Counted from the first letter of the stretch, positions 47,601 through 59,347 are shown. The stretch is 64,000 bases of DNA from Chromobotia macracanthus (GCA_036877525.1 JAZGTH010000071.1:4536001-4600000); one strand, 5' to 3'. Program-made: numbers and translations. The notes: a model not told the origin generated them from the sequence alone.

Positions 47601-50600
47601 CAGTGGGGACTTCATGGGGAATGTTTGGTATTTGCATTGTGGTGGGTTTTGACATTTCAAAGCCAGGAAATGATTAATCTTGGAATACTTTTAATGAAGA
47701 CCAAAAAGCCCTCAAACTTAACTTTTTTTAGTATAGGTTCTCAAGATGTAGTCAAAATGTATGTCTAACAATAGTGGATTCTCAGGAGACTCCAGCTATC
47801 AGAGATGGCATGAATGATTGAACCCAGAACATCTACTGCATGTAAAGACAAAGCCAGGACTGACATGAGCTTCGCTGTCTGACTGCGTTAAAGCAGAAAT
47901 CGTGAGCTTTCTGCATGAATGCATGGGCTACTGATCTAATTTCTCTTGCTGTGCAGCACATTGGGAAAATTGGGATGGACATGAGTGTGTGTGTGGTGGA
48001 GGGGTTTAAAGCAAAGGTTGAAGCAAAAGGGGTCGAAGAAGCCTTTTGGCTAATTATGAAGCAAATGCTTAATTGGAAACCAAAGCAACTATTTCCTATC
48101 TTAAGCCAGAGAACGGTTCGTATCTTTCTTATCTGCTCCATTTACTTAGATAGTTTATAATGAGCCCCCATTACAATCACCCACAAACTGAGAACAAAGG
48201 CTAAAGTGCACGCTGACGTATGCCAAAAGAACAGCACTTAAATTAAAATATCTTTGTTTAGGTTTGAGCTACATGACCGTGTGGCACAGAAACCTTCATC
48301 TGAGATGCATGAATCTGACGAAAGCTGGAACTACATTTCATTTTATGAATCACACTGGAAAAATAATTTAGTTTTTATTATGTAACAAAATAACAATCTA
48401 AATACTTTTGAGGAAGAAAGACCAAGCACACATTAAGCAAAACATACAAAATTAGAAAACAATAGCTGTATTCATGTAGACACACTCTTGGTTGTCCAAC
48501 CTTTAAGGAACATGGCCATAATGAATGTGGGGAACTACACCTGTGCTAGATGAAGAAACAAAGATAATCAAAGCTAATACTTCAATGCAACACAACTAAG
48601 AACTCAAATAACCTGAGCTATGAAAGAGCAGCCAATGGGAAATAAAATTTCCCTCTGGGGTTTCACAACACACTGGTCAACATCAGCCACAGCTTCCCAA
48701 AACACATGAAACAGAAGTTCTCTCCTCACACTGTCAGCAAAGAGTCTAGCGTAGATGTTCTATATTTAAAATACATTAACGTAGACAAGACCGTCTGGGT
48801 CAAGGGAGGCTGTTTGTAGGTTATAAACTGGCTGTGAGGTTGCTTTAGGCACCCAGCACTTCCAGTCCCTGGAGAAAAAAAAAAAGCATTGCCACCGAGC
48901 GGAAAAAATAAAAATGCCTTTGATGGGGACGGGAAAATATTCAGAGCGAGGGGGTAAGGGAGGGCTTAAAAGCGCCATAGCATTAAAGAGAGAAAGAGTG
49001 AGCACTTGGGCGAGCAAATCTTGCGAGTATTTTTTTGTCATATGGATGAACAGATTAGCATGGGTTTAGCAGTCATAAAATAGCCTAAAGGACGTGCAAT
49101 CAGGTATTTAGACGTTTCGGTGTTGAACGGAACGATTAGCTTGCGATTTGCAGACGTTGTTAATTGCATCGTGATGCATTGAGGTGGGGAACAATCGGGA
49201 AGCTAATGTTTTCGGCAGGACGAGTTTGCTATGGCACGATGCCTGTGCAGTCTTTGGCACGCTGGCATAATGCGCGGGCTGAACCTCGGTTTCCTTTTAA
49301 CCGGCTAAAAATGCAGAAGAACAGAGAAGCAATTATTTGTTTTCCTCTGCAACTCAAATTTGTTAAAGGGAAATGCATTTACATGTGTCTAAACTGCCAA
49401 AGCAATTGACTGGGCGCCATAATGGCAGGTAGGCTGTCTGTCGGTAGCCCACGGACAGATTTCTTAAGTGGAACAAATTCAATCCAACACACGCACAGCT
49501 AGGCCAATTCAAAACCACACGTTTTAACAGGAGAACAATCCTCCTCTGCTCTCCGCAGTCTCTTTGGCGAGCACAATTATGTAAGTGTAAAAGACGAGGG
49601 CCAAATGGCTGAGCCAGTTTTCAGCACCTTGGAGAACAGCGATGGGAGCCGGAAGACATGCGAATTAACAATGTGACAATTAGACAATATGTGCAGGCCA
49701 CAGTCTTCTATACCAACATCTGATTTGGAATCTAACAAAAACTGACTAATATTCAATTCATTCAGCCAAACTGTTATGTTTAATTATTTGATTTTACAAA
49801 GCAGTTATGAGAATACACAAATGTGAAAGTATTATGGGATAGCATTTTGGTGCCTGTGTACTTCGTGAACATTAGTTACTTGCATACTTGAACTACTAAA
49901 ATCTTTGTACACACTTAAAACATACTAATAATTAAAACACAAATACTGCTCATAGAATTAAATACAACTGCATGCATTGTCACACATACAGTTACACAAT
50001 TTACAGAGGTTAACTGTAGGACTTTTACAATGTTTTTCCATTAAAATTAATAGTTTAATGGTGTACTTAAAGAAAATCGCAAATGGCAACTTCAGCTCCA
50101 ATAATCTCCCCTGTCAAAATTTACAACTGAGGTGTTGCTCGAAAACGCCCACACACACAAACACACACAAAAGACAATCCATGAGGAAAACAAAGCTAAA
50201 CATCCCTATGCCCTCCTGCACTTCTCTCAAGGAGAGATGAAAAACAGGCAAGCTTCACTTGTTAAATATACAGCCTGAACGTATGGGAATGCGTGGGTGG
50301 GTGTGGCTAAAAGCGGTACAGGATTTGTGGTTCTCAGGCAGTTTCTCCAGCGCTGCTGACTGCTCACTACTGACTTGCCAGTCCTGTGGGTGGTGGCCTT
50401 CATAAACCTATAATACATTGCTTTTATTTCTGTTAGGATACTTTTCTGATTTACCTTCTCACCCTCTCGCTTATTGATTAGGCCACGTCAGCTATACTAA
50501 ATCAAATATAGAAGGAGCCCGGCATGAACTTTACTCCAAAAATGGATTGTTGGCATTCGTTCAGTTTAGTTAATTAAAATTGGCTAATGCAAAATTCTTG

Positions 50601-50998
50601 AACGTTAATCAGAACTTAATTTTACTGCATGCTATTAATTAAAAGTTGGAAAAATAAGTGTATTTAATCTATTTGCATCGGTAGTACGGTAGGACAATTT
50701 TTTTGATGGCCAAAATGGGAAGGACAGACAAAGACACATTGGAAATTGATGGAGCGGGGTTTTTTTTTTTTTAATCGAAAGGTTACCTGTTCATGCAGTT
50801 TATTTAATTTAGTACTCTACTAAATTACTATATGGTTGTTTTTTTGATTTCTTGCTCTATGCCAACAAGAAAAACAAAAACTGTCAATATCCAATATATG
50901 GTAAAAAGAAAGAGAAAACAATGATGCCTGTAAAACGAAGACAAAAATAAAACCATTCAAATTAATTAAATAAAAAAAGCTTTAATTGAGTGAAAAGA
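44609..50998. other. Long unique stretch, no gene recognised
   Basis: 45,040-45,200 (around ACCAGCTGCAGCAGAATATA) and 48,770-49,420 look like conserved non-coding DNA. The overlapping 44,778-45,302 frames (89 plus, 159 minus) have no domain. GGAATGGAATGG at 45,426 is a tandem TEAD-like site. 45,820-46,400, 46,800-48,120 and 49,700-50,230 are AT-rich and featureless. CACACACA short tract at about 50,150. A RE1-like site at 49,620 is listed. Confidence 0.35.
49620..49642 (+). promoter_or_regulatory. RE1-like pair of half-sites, expanded spacing
   Basis: TTCAGCACC is followed by a TTGGA spacer and then GAACAGCG. These resemble the left (TTCAGCACC) and right (GGACAGCG) halves of the REST site with 3 extra bases between. 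REST is known to bind some sites with expanded spacing, usually a larger expansion, so this is a weak call. It lies in unique sequence, not in a repeat. Confidence 0.3.
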
Positions 50999-51240
50999 TG
51001 AAAGGGTAAATCCACTCAAAAATGAAAACTGTCATCATGTCGATTCTTTGAAATGCAGGAGAAATTTTGAAGAATGTTGACGCAGCTCTTTTCTCCATAC
51101 AATTAAAGTAAATGGTGAAATCACCAACATTCAGGCAAAAATCTTTCATGTTCCACAGAGGAATGAAAGTCATACAGGTGTGAAACAACAAGAGGGTGAG
51201 TAAATAAGAAGTGGCATTTTTGTGTGAACTGTCCATTTAA
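50999..51240. mobile_element. Palindromic non-autonomous element, copy 4
   Basis: Left end AAAGGGTAAATCCACTC then AAAAATGAAAACTGTCATC; right end GTGAGTAAATAAGAAG then GTGTGAACTGTCCATTTAA. A GAATGTTGACG / CACCAACATTC inverted pair lies inside. Confidence 0.75.
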
Positions 51241-51827
51241 TTCATTTGAACATTTTAATTTTGACTGTTGGGTGTTTTAGTTAAGCAGCGTATAGCTGGA
51301 AAAAATCATTTTAAAAAGGAAACAAAACAACGTCGACCAATTTAATTATCAACCTTGCTGGATTTTGTAGTCAAAGTATAATACTGTCTACGAATGAGCG
51401 CTGCTATTAGAAAATGTCTAACTCCGCCCTTACTTAAAGTACTGCATAGAGAGTCATGGAGCACCGGGCTATTTTTAGCCCAGGCTAAGCCATTTAAATC
51501 TGTGCCATGATCTTAATTCGATACCTGAACTTAATTAAACTCATCCGCAGGACCAAAGGGGCTTGAATGTAGCCAATTAGTCTCATAGTGCAAATGACGG
51601 CAGACTGCTTCATTTATTCTTGTGTAACTTCTCGGTAATGAATAATTTATAGTCTGTGTTTTCACATGCGTGCCCTCCAAGACCAGGAGATCTAGCTTAG
51701 ATGGCTTTTGGTTTGTTTTTGATTACATAATCACGTAATATATGACTAGGACATACAACATCTGTTGAGCAGCAATGTGACGGCTTTAAACAAAAGCCAG
51801 CATTGATTTCACCAAGGGGAGAATATT
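51241..51827. other. Unique stretch with strong candidate conserved block
   Basis: 51,455-51,720 has even composition, no repeats and clustered homeodomain words (TTAATTAAAC, CCAATTAG, GAATAATTTATAG), the texture of a conserved non-coding element. It carries the MEF2 palindrome listed below. Confidence 0.4.
51466..51481. promoter_or_regulatory. MEF2 palindrome
   Basis: GGGCTATTTTTAGCCC: the core CTATTTTTAG is a perfect MEF2 site (YTAWWWWTAR), and GGGCTA/TAGCCC makes perfect 6-base inverted arms. It sits at the left edge of a candidate conserved block, consistent with a muscle, heart or neural enhancer. Confidence 0.5.
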
Positions 51828-52222
51828 TTTAAAGCGACAGTACACCCAAAAATTAAACTCTTCATACAATGGAAGTGAATGGTGACCAGAGATTCAAAAA
51901 AAAAAAAAAAACATAAAAATACCATCAGTCTATCCCAACATCCAAAGTAAGACTGTATTCCAAGTTTGCTGAAGTCAAACAGCTTTGTGTGAGGAACAGA
52001 AATTTAAGTTATCAAGTTCTCAAATCTGACTAATTTAAATATGCAATTTGAGTACTGGCTCATTGAACTAATCAAGTTTGGCAGAACTGATGTTAAACCT
52101 GGTACCATCCACTTCTATACTATGAAAAGAAACCATATAAACATTCTGAAAAATATCTCCTATAGCGCTACAGGGTGCATGATGACAGAATAGTTAATGT
52201 TGAGTGAATTATTATTTTAAAG
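51828..52222. mobile_element. Palindromic non-autonomous element, copy 5, variant
   Basis: Left end TTTAAAGCGACAGTACACCC then AAAAATTAAAC; right end GCATGATGACAGAATAG and TTATTTTAAAG. Left CAATGGAAGTGAATGGTGACC is mirrored by GGTACCATCCACTTCTATAC. About 395 bp; an A16 run lies at 51,896-51,911. It is only about 590 bp from copy 4. Confidence 0.65.
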
Positions 52223-52950
52223 ATCACAGGCAATTAGTCAAATTTCAAGACTCAATATCTGTAATTCCCATTTTGTATTATTGCTGATTTTTATTTATGT
52301 TCATTGTTTTTTGTTTGTTTGTTTGCTTGTTCATTAGTTGATTAATGATGGATAATAAATCAAAAATGCGATTGCAAGCACAATTAGTGCGTCAACAAAT
52401 GAGCCCTAAACTCCCCTAATGACTGTTCTCTCAATAAAAGTTATGAATTCCACACAAATATATGATCGCGTTTCATACCTGCTCTTGTGCTGCCAAAGTC
52501 GTGAAGCTTTTCATATGCTGCACACCTTGTGTTGTTTTCCCTGATGTGACACAATCTGGCTGCTCTCACATTATAATGAGGGACATCTCTAGCGTGATGG
52601 AGACGGTGTTAACAGACTCTGCGCTCTCTGACTCTCTTCATATATTCTTTGGGACATCATGGCAAAACTCGATTCATCTGTAATTATACGGCAGTCTGGG
52701 GCTTTAAGTTTAGAAGCTGTGGTGTCAGGACCACAGTGACATGGTACAAAATAAACAACACTGTTGTCTGTTTTGCTAATTTCCTGAAAGCTCATTGTGG
52801 GGTGCCTAGCAATATTTCTCTGTGCTATAAAGGTAATAAAAGGCAAGCACTACTCAACAGAGGGAATATGCAATAAATGGGATTTTAAAATATCCATAAA
52901 CAGCTGTTAATCTACTTTCAGTAGGTACTAACGGGTAAAAATGCAAAGTG
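52223..52950. other. Unique stretch, candidate conserved block
   Basis: 52,460-52,830 is unique with even composition and no simple repeats; frames on both strands are short and overlap. AGGACCACAGTGACATGG at about 52,727 is unremarkable. No exon recognised. Confidence 0.35.
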
Positions 52951-53400
52951 AGGTTCAAAAGTGTGAGAAACCAATTATCACCATAACACTGAGTGTAAAC
53001 CTGATGATCCGCGTTTTCCCAGCATGATCCGAGTGTCGTCCAAGGATCTTGTGTAATTCTATGGAAGCAAAGATTTCTGACCTTTTGTTCAAAAGGAGCT
53101 AGCATGATCAGCATCACAAATTTGCTTATTTGATTAGTGATCTTGAAATAATACAGAACATTCTCTACAGTTAAAGTTCATAAGGTTTCGTAAACTTTTC
53201 AAAACCCCAAATCTATATTTACTCTCAGGATTAAACTAAATTGTTAATGCGGTTTTAGACTTTTGGATCACATAACATTATATAAATTACAATGCAATGA
53301 CATTTCCTAAACTTTTTCAAATCCAAAATTTGTTTACATCAGGGTTTAAATTAGATTTTGAATTCCAGATTTTTAATATGGTCTCAGACTTTTGATCTGC
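52951..53400. mobile_element. GATCCAAA-type palindromic element, copy 2, with doubled end
   Basis: Left end AGGTTCAAAAGTGTGAGAAACC, right end ATGGTCTCAGACTTTTGATC. It shares AAATTTGCTTATTTGATTAG and the block ending in GATTTTGAATTCCAG with copy 1. The right arm is present twice: an earlier end (GGTTTTAGACTTTTGGATC, 53,252-53,270) precedes the true one by about 125 bases. Confidence 0.65.
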
Positions 53401-55740
53401 CTTTTCAACCGTATATAAATTACTTTTCAATAACATTCTGAAAACACAATCAACTACTTCTTTATTCCCATTTAATTCGACTTATTCACCCAACATCACT
53501 CAACACTCCCCTTACTAAAGACTGTTTTATCATTGTAATATTGTTCACCTCTATGGAAAACAGCACTCTGGCACACTCATGAGTTTCCACTCTCTCTCTG
53601 TGCCATTTTTCCATAACAGAATCCTGGGAAAACGCCAAGAGACTTGGACGAACCGTCTGCTAGGCTGTTGCTCTTCCTAACGCCATGATGGAGTTGCGCT
53701 GAAGCATGGCTGGTCCCAGGACGGCTGACCACAGGAGCTGGCAAAAGGTGAAATTAAAGTCTATGATGCCTCTCTACAGAGAGCCCAAAAATAAAAGCAT
53801 GGAGGAAGCGGGACCCTCAGGAGTCACTACCGTGCCTCCACCCACATACACTGAGTGTGGTTATTAGATGCTGGGTGGGTTTAAAACAGAGATTTGTGGA
53901 CTAAAGGGCTCATACATGCTGGTAGTATGCAGCATATGCCATATTTTTTGGTACTTTTCTACTTACTACGGTACTGTTTGATTATCTTATGCAATGTTGT
54001 TTTATGTGGTGCTTGATTCATGTATTTTGAAGAATACAATGAAATTACTGCAGTACATGGCCAAAAATATGGTGAACCCATGGTAACTTTTATGTGCTGT
54101 TATCACAGTACTATACTGATTAAAATACATATGTTATAAATAAACACAAATGGCCCTAATATATAATATGAATATATAATATTATTCTTAATATATTATA
54201 AAACTTTAAAAAAATAAAGAATTACACACTTCTACTATCACGACCCAAAAGTAATTGTAAGTATTGTTTTTCAGTATTTATACAAGCAAACATCTGTTAA
54301 GGCTGCTTGTAGTGCCCAAATAAGAAGAAAAGATTTTAGCACTGTTAAAGAAATAAGGTGAAGCCACATGGAGGCCTGTCAGGTTGGTCACAGATGTATG
54401 AAACTAGTAACTACCTTCTTCTGTCTGATCGAAGCAAACAAAGGATAGTACATCCTGATGGAAGACTGCCTTCTGCCCAACAGTGACACAGATCAATACA
54501 TCATAAATTATAAATAAGCAAAAAAAAAAAAGGTAAACAAACCCTGTAAATAAATGTGTGTTGTTTTCCCCCTCCCTTTTTCCTCACCTAATGGATTGTG
54601 CATGGGTCTGGTATGTAGCTTTTCACTGTTGCCATGGCGACTGGTCAGCCAGCCCTGGAGGCGAGAGGTGACGACGAGCTACAACTCAATTCGCCTCGCA
54701 AATGCAGGCAACTCAAAGACACACATGCACAGGAAAAGAATGAAACGGCTACAAGAAACAAAACAGCGTTCATGCATGTTAATGCATGCAATGTGCAGTT
54801 CATCCAACCTGCAGGGGTGATACACGGTGAAGTATTACACCAAAAGGGAATGTTTCTGCTTTATTAGCCCCTTCAGAGCGCTAAATTAATGTACTGACCC
54901 TCTTCGGTGGCCGATTCGCTCCTATTATATGAAAAACATGCATCAACGCAACTTTGCTTGCTATCTAGAGGCACCCGTGCAGCGTGATTGCTTGCTTTTT
55001 TCTCTTTCTTGCAATATTCAGTCGTGCCCGGAGTGTGCTGTATAGTACCACGCTGACATCTTAATGATTAGCACTGGGGGGCTTTTTGGTTTTCATCATA
55101 GCAATCCGTAATGGATTGGTCGCCGTGGCTCCGTGCAGTTCACGACCGAGAGCGGCAGTTAGCTGAAGTTCTTTGTATCAGACAAAAGATAAAGAGAAAA
55201 AGGGGCGCGTTCTATGGGCGCGCTATTACCGACGTTTTTTTAACGTAGCTTTAATGAAAGTGGACAACATGGAGAGGGCCTTCCAAAGATGCTGATCGGC
55301 TCGTCACGCGCAGCGCTTTGGCTCCAAACTGCCTCCGCGATACGCCATGGGCGGATTCGCGCCAGCTGTGAGGCATCCGCACATATGCTCCTAGAAGGCA
55401 ATCTTAGGACGTTGAGGCCTCTCTTTCCTGCCGGCAGTGAGGTGAACAAATTACATTCGTGTCACTTGAAGGTTCCCTGCAAAATATCTGATGTGGTTGC
55501 GTCTATTTCAGCAGGATTTGCAATGGTTGCACAAAAATGACGGCCTTTTTGATCATTTGCACGGTCTGTGGTTCTTAGTACAATTGAAATCCAAATTCAC
55601 AAGGTCAAGCATAATAACCATTTTAAACCATTTAGTTTACTGTTAAGTTCCTCACATTACACACATTAACCATCAACAATCTCTAAATTTATGTGTCCAT
55701 TAGTATACAACAAAAGACACCATGTTGAACAAACTGAAAC
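53401..55740. other. Unique stretch; weak dispersed repeat and X-box
   Basis: 53,930-54,115 has GGTACTTTTCTACTTACTAC, CATGGTAAC and AGTACT words like the CCATGGTA-type repeat. 54,550-54,880 and 55,080-55,550 are unique and GC-richer with frames of no recognised domain. An X-box at 54,628 is listed. Confidence 0.35.
54628..54641. promoter_or_regulatory. RFX X-box, near-perfect
   Basis: GTTGCCATGGCGAC matches GTNRCC-N2-RGYRAC, with a G at the position that is usually A. It is followed by TGGTCAGCC and lies in a unique GC-richer segment. Confidence 0.45.
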
Positions 55741-55744
55741 AGCC

Positions 55745-56130
55745 AGATTCATAATTTATTTCAGCACTGGACAGCGACCATATTCTTAAAATCTAGCAGA
55801 AGTGCTGCACAATTTGTTCTGTGAGTGACACTAAGTTTGACACTTATGGTCATGACTCAATAATCAGTTTCAGCACTGGACAGCGACCATGTCCCTGAGT
55901 ATCTAGAAGTGCTGCATATTTTGTTCACTATGTAAGTTAGGGCAATTTAAGGCAATTTGATGAATTGAAGCAAGCTTGGCTAATCTCTAAACTTTTGAAT
56001 CTGTAGTGTAGTGCCCTAAGTAGCGTCCAATGAATGACACCCAACTGAGACATGCGTGGTCCTGAATCAATTATGTATTGTAGCATTGGACATTGATTAC
56101 GTCTAAGTACATACGGTAAAGACCGATACT
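55745..56130 (+). repeat. Tandem units carrying RE1-like half-sites
   Basis: Units start at about 55,751 and 55,860 (109 bases apart); a third, diverged unit starts near 56,070 after an insertion in unit 2. Units 1 and 2 share TTTCAGCACTGGACAGCGAC, then CAT, TCTAG and AGAAGTGCTGCA. The third reads TTGTAGCATTGGACATTG. A separate copy is at 61.46 kb and a fragment at 29.3 kb, so it is a dispersed family. No coding frame spans it. Confidence 0.7.
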
Positions 56131-58017
56131 ACACAAAACAACTGGATACGAATTTCCTTTCCGTGCGAACAGAGATGTCTGGTCACACATTTCGCACTTC
56201 CATATGGCAAATGTTGCAAATCATCTCAACGTGATCGACAAGAACCTTCTTCTCCTGGGAACATGGACTTGGAAACATCAACCCAAACAAACACAGAGCA
56301 GTCTCACATTATATTAATCAACAGGCATCTGCTAATAATGAAGATGTCTCACCATGCGTCATTACATCTCAACAGCACTCTCCTTCCCAACGGTACTGTT
56401 AAACAGCCAATCAGAGCGCGGCAGCATCTGAATCTGCCCCTGGTGTTTAATGCAAACGAACCCTCCCACCTGAGAGGTTGTGACGCACTTTCCCCTCGCA
56501 CCCGTGTTCAGGGTCATGACCCCACACGTTCCTTGCGTGAGTGCCGGAGGGTGGGGTCGGAGGGGGTCACGGACGATCCCCTCTCAGGGCACCTGTCAAT
56601 CAAGTGTAATGACCCAACTCATGGCGAATGGGGCGGGGGCCTTGAATCTGCTGACAAATGTGGTGCCCCACCTTCTGTGTCCAGGGCAGATCTGCCTTTT
56701 AAATGAGGAGGAGAGAGAGGGGTAGAGAGAGACAGAGATATAATAAGAGAGAGAGGGGGGGTTGGTCTATGCCTGGGGTTGGGAGAGAGTTCTTAGCATA
56801 AACCGCCACTCTGAAAGTATGACTTCCAGCTGTCGGCATGACCTTACGTCCTCTTTCTCCAGCTTTCTGAATTCTCTGCAGCTCCCTCTCGCTAGTTCCC
56901 TCTAAGCTAACGCTAATCTCTCTCTCCTTATTGCACTATCTGTCTTCACCGTATCTATTTCCTCTGAGACTCAGCTTCTTTTTGTTTGTCATTCTTTATC
57001 ACTCTAATTCTAACCCATCTTTGTGGCTCCACGATGTCTTGTGTGTTTCATTCCATCTTCAAATACACTCAGAAGGGGACATGTGTCGGAAGCAATTATG
57101 CTTTGCCATGTTATTCGATGGCCCATAAAAGGTTAGGTCTTCCCAAAGTAGGGCTGGACAGTATCAGGGGTGTCATGCAACAATTCTTGTTAGGGAACCA
57201 ATGCACTGGTGGCAGTTCTGGCTCACCTGATGCCCCAGGCAGGATGAGGCAAGACAACAGGAAACAAAACACATTACCAACCTAGTGGTTTCCTTTAACT
57301 GCAAGGTATATTAGTCTAGAATACTTTTCATTTAGCAAGACTGGGGATACAATACAGCTTTTTAATATATTTAGCTCTAAAATAATACTTCATTTCAGTA
57401 CATTAATTTGTCATTTTTTACCAAAGGTTAAGAATATTCATAAAGCAATCGTCTGTCTGGCATCAAAGCAAAAATTTCACATTATTATAGATGTGATACG
57501 TAAACCAGTAATTGCACTAAACTTGACATTAAATTGCACATATCTTTGTTGCTTCCACATGTGCGTAACGTAAAAAAAAAACTTGTTCCAGTCCCTGACA
57601 CCTGTGCAAATTTACGTACTACAACCGCTTGACACATTTTAAACATCGTACAATATCCAACTACCAATCCCAACAATTCCACCAAAAATGACCCTGTTTC
57701 TATCCGACACATTTTCTATTCTAGTATTCTGGCCACAGCCTCCAAAATCCTTCAAAAAATGTCTGGCCCCTATTTGTCTCGGCTCCTTCCCTAACCCCCC
57801 CACCCTCCCACTGAGAGCGGGGGCTGGGCCACACCTGCGCTCACACACCAGCGAAGAGGACAGGAAGACGGATTGGCAGGCAGGAGATGTGGGTCTTCAC
57901 CAGACCTCGTTGAGCCCTCATTCCTGTCGTCCCGAAGTCAGACCCATCCACACAACACCCATGAGACACAGCGAGGTGCCGAAAGCAACCATTATTACCC
58001 TGCTTTGTGTATACACA

Positions 58018-58018
<1 letters not shown>
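56131..58018. other. Unique stretch, CpG- and G-rich block
   Basis: 56,400-56,700 is GC-rich, with a CCAAT box (GCCAATCAGAGCGCGGC, 56,406) and a PBX/PREP motif. The 147-codon frame across it (56,263-56,706) has no recognised domain. GA-rich at 56,707-56,760. 57,149 has AGGGCTGGACAGTATC, a word typical of hAT-type ends, but no partner end. No exon supported. Confidence 0.35.
56593..56602 (-). promoter_or_regulatory. PBX-PREP/MEIS decamer
   Basis: On the minus strand the bases read TGATTGACAG, the exact ten-base site for PBX with PREP or MEIS. It is in the GC-rich block with a CCAAT box 190 bases upstream. Such decamers are common in vertebrate developmental promoters and enhancers. Confidence 0.45.

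Positions 58019-58061
<43 letters not shown>
58019..58061. repeat. (CA)21 microsatellite
   Basis: Uninterrupted CA over 43 bases. It produces the histidine/threonine tail of the 57,688 frame. Confidence 0.95.
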
Positions 58062-58063
<2 letters not shown>

Positions 58064-58729
58064 AACCCAGATCACACTGTCACATGATTCAATTCCTCAG
58101 TCTCCTGCCCCCCCACCTCCGTCCAGCCACAACCTGAAATAGACTAAAAAAAGACCAAAATGGAGAGTATTAATATTTCATTTTTTTCCACCAACGGTAC
58201 AGCCAACAAAAAAAAAATCTTGTGCCAGAACAGTGCCTAACTAATAGCTCACCACGGAGAGTTATTTTTGCTTTTGAGCCATTTTCCATAACTATGAAGG
58301 CCATATTTGTAACAAAGATGGAAGCTGGCAAAAATCCAAGGCTTCCAAACAACCATTTACAGCACAGAAAGCAGCTACTGTTACAATCCAAACCATACAT
58401 TTTGTTCAAAAGTGAAACATGGGTTGTGCCTGAACATAAAACATACTCCACACATACAGTTGTAGGTCTTTTCAAGTCTTAGCCAATTAATAAACTCATT
58501 TTTTGTGGTTGAAAACAGAGGATGCTATTAGCTTGTTTATTTGCTGTTTTTGTTGTTGCTATATTAAGGAAGGTGCGAAGTGCAAAGTTAGCCTTTCACT
58601 AAACGCCTTAAAAAGCGCTAATGGCTCATGAGAGGGTGAGGTTTGGCAAAACATCTGGCTAATCTAGTAGTAAAAACAGGAGGAGACGGCAAACTTGAAC
58701 GAAAGAAACAAAGAAAACAAACAAAAAAG
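58062..58729. other. Unique AT-rich stretch
   Basis: No exon or repeat recognised. The two opposing frames at 58,170-58,482 (101 minus, 86 plus) are mirror images of one composition and have no domain. Confidence 0.4.
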
Positions 58730-58850
58730 CACCATGGTACAACATCTGACAAAAAAACTTTGATGTATATAAAATTTTAATAAATGTACCATGGTATTGT
58801 TATGGTATGCCAATGTATTCAAAACAAAAAAAGGGAACTACCAGGGTTTA
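58730..58850. repeat. CCATGGTA-type dispersed repeat, fragment 4
   Basis: GCACCATGGTACAAC at the left and TGTACCATGGTATTG then TATGGTATGCC at the right give an interrupted palindrome. Resembles the fragments at 6.9 and 59.1 kb. Confidence 0.55.
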
Positions 58851-58864
58851 AAAATGTCTTACAA

Positions 58865-58922
58865 ATACATTTATTCAATTATATTCAATTAAGATGCTAC
58901 TCTCTAAAGCGACTTACAAAAA
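58865..58922 (-). mobile_element. SINE tail-only fragment
   Basis: On the minus strand: TTTGTAAGTCGCTTTAGAG, then AGTAGCATCTTAATTG. This is the common fish SINE 3' tail with no tRNA-related head, so a severely 5'-truncated copy or a tail borrowed by another element. Confidence 0.5.
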
Positions 58923-59087
58923 AAAGAAAGCATTAAATGTTTTGTCTCAAGAATCAACAAGCCAAGTCTACAAAGCTACATTTACAAGCAGAGATCGTTT
59001 TCTGATGCTAGAGACAGGATGAACAAAAGGATAAAAAAAAGTTTTTTAATAGGAAAGAACATCAGCGCTTTAGGGATCAGTCAGGTT

Positions 59088-59225
59088 GTTCCATGGTACC
59101 GTTTCAGAATACCACAGTATTACCATGGTACTTTGTGGCACATTTTGCAAAGAACACCATGATAATATTGGAATTGCTACAATACTCGCTTAAAAACAAA
59201 CATGGTATTACCATCGTACATTTCA
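59088..59225. repeat. CCATGGTA-type dispersed repeat, fragment 5
   Basis: TTCCATGGTACCGTTTCAG, ACAGTATTACCATGGTACTT and ACATGGTATTACCATCGTAC. The best copy in the window; palindromic units repeat at about 20-25 and 100 bases. Confidence 0.6.
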
Positions 59226-59345
59226 AAAACTGTAATTTTGTTTACTTAGTAATTGTGTTTATCATTTATTGCCAATTATGTCATATAATATAATAGTAGT
59301 GTCCAAAATTAACAATACAAATGGTCATTTTTGGGGCATTTTCTG

Positions 59346-59347
59346 GA

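Noticed and set aside
56263..56706. 147-codon plus-strand open frame
   Set aside because: GC-rich block with few stops by composition; a second overlapping frame in another phase; no domain recognised.
57149..57175. hAT-type end AGGGCTGGACAGTATC
   Set aside because: No matching inverted end within several hundred bases.
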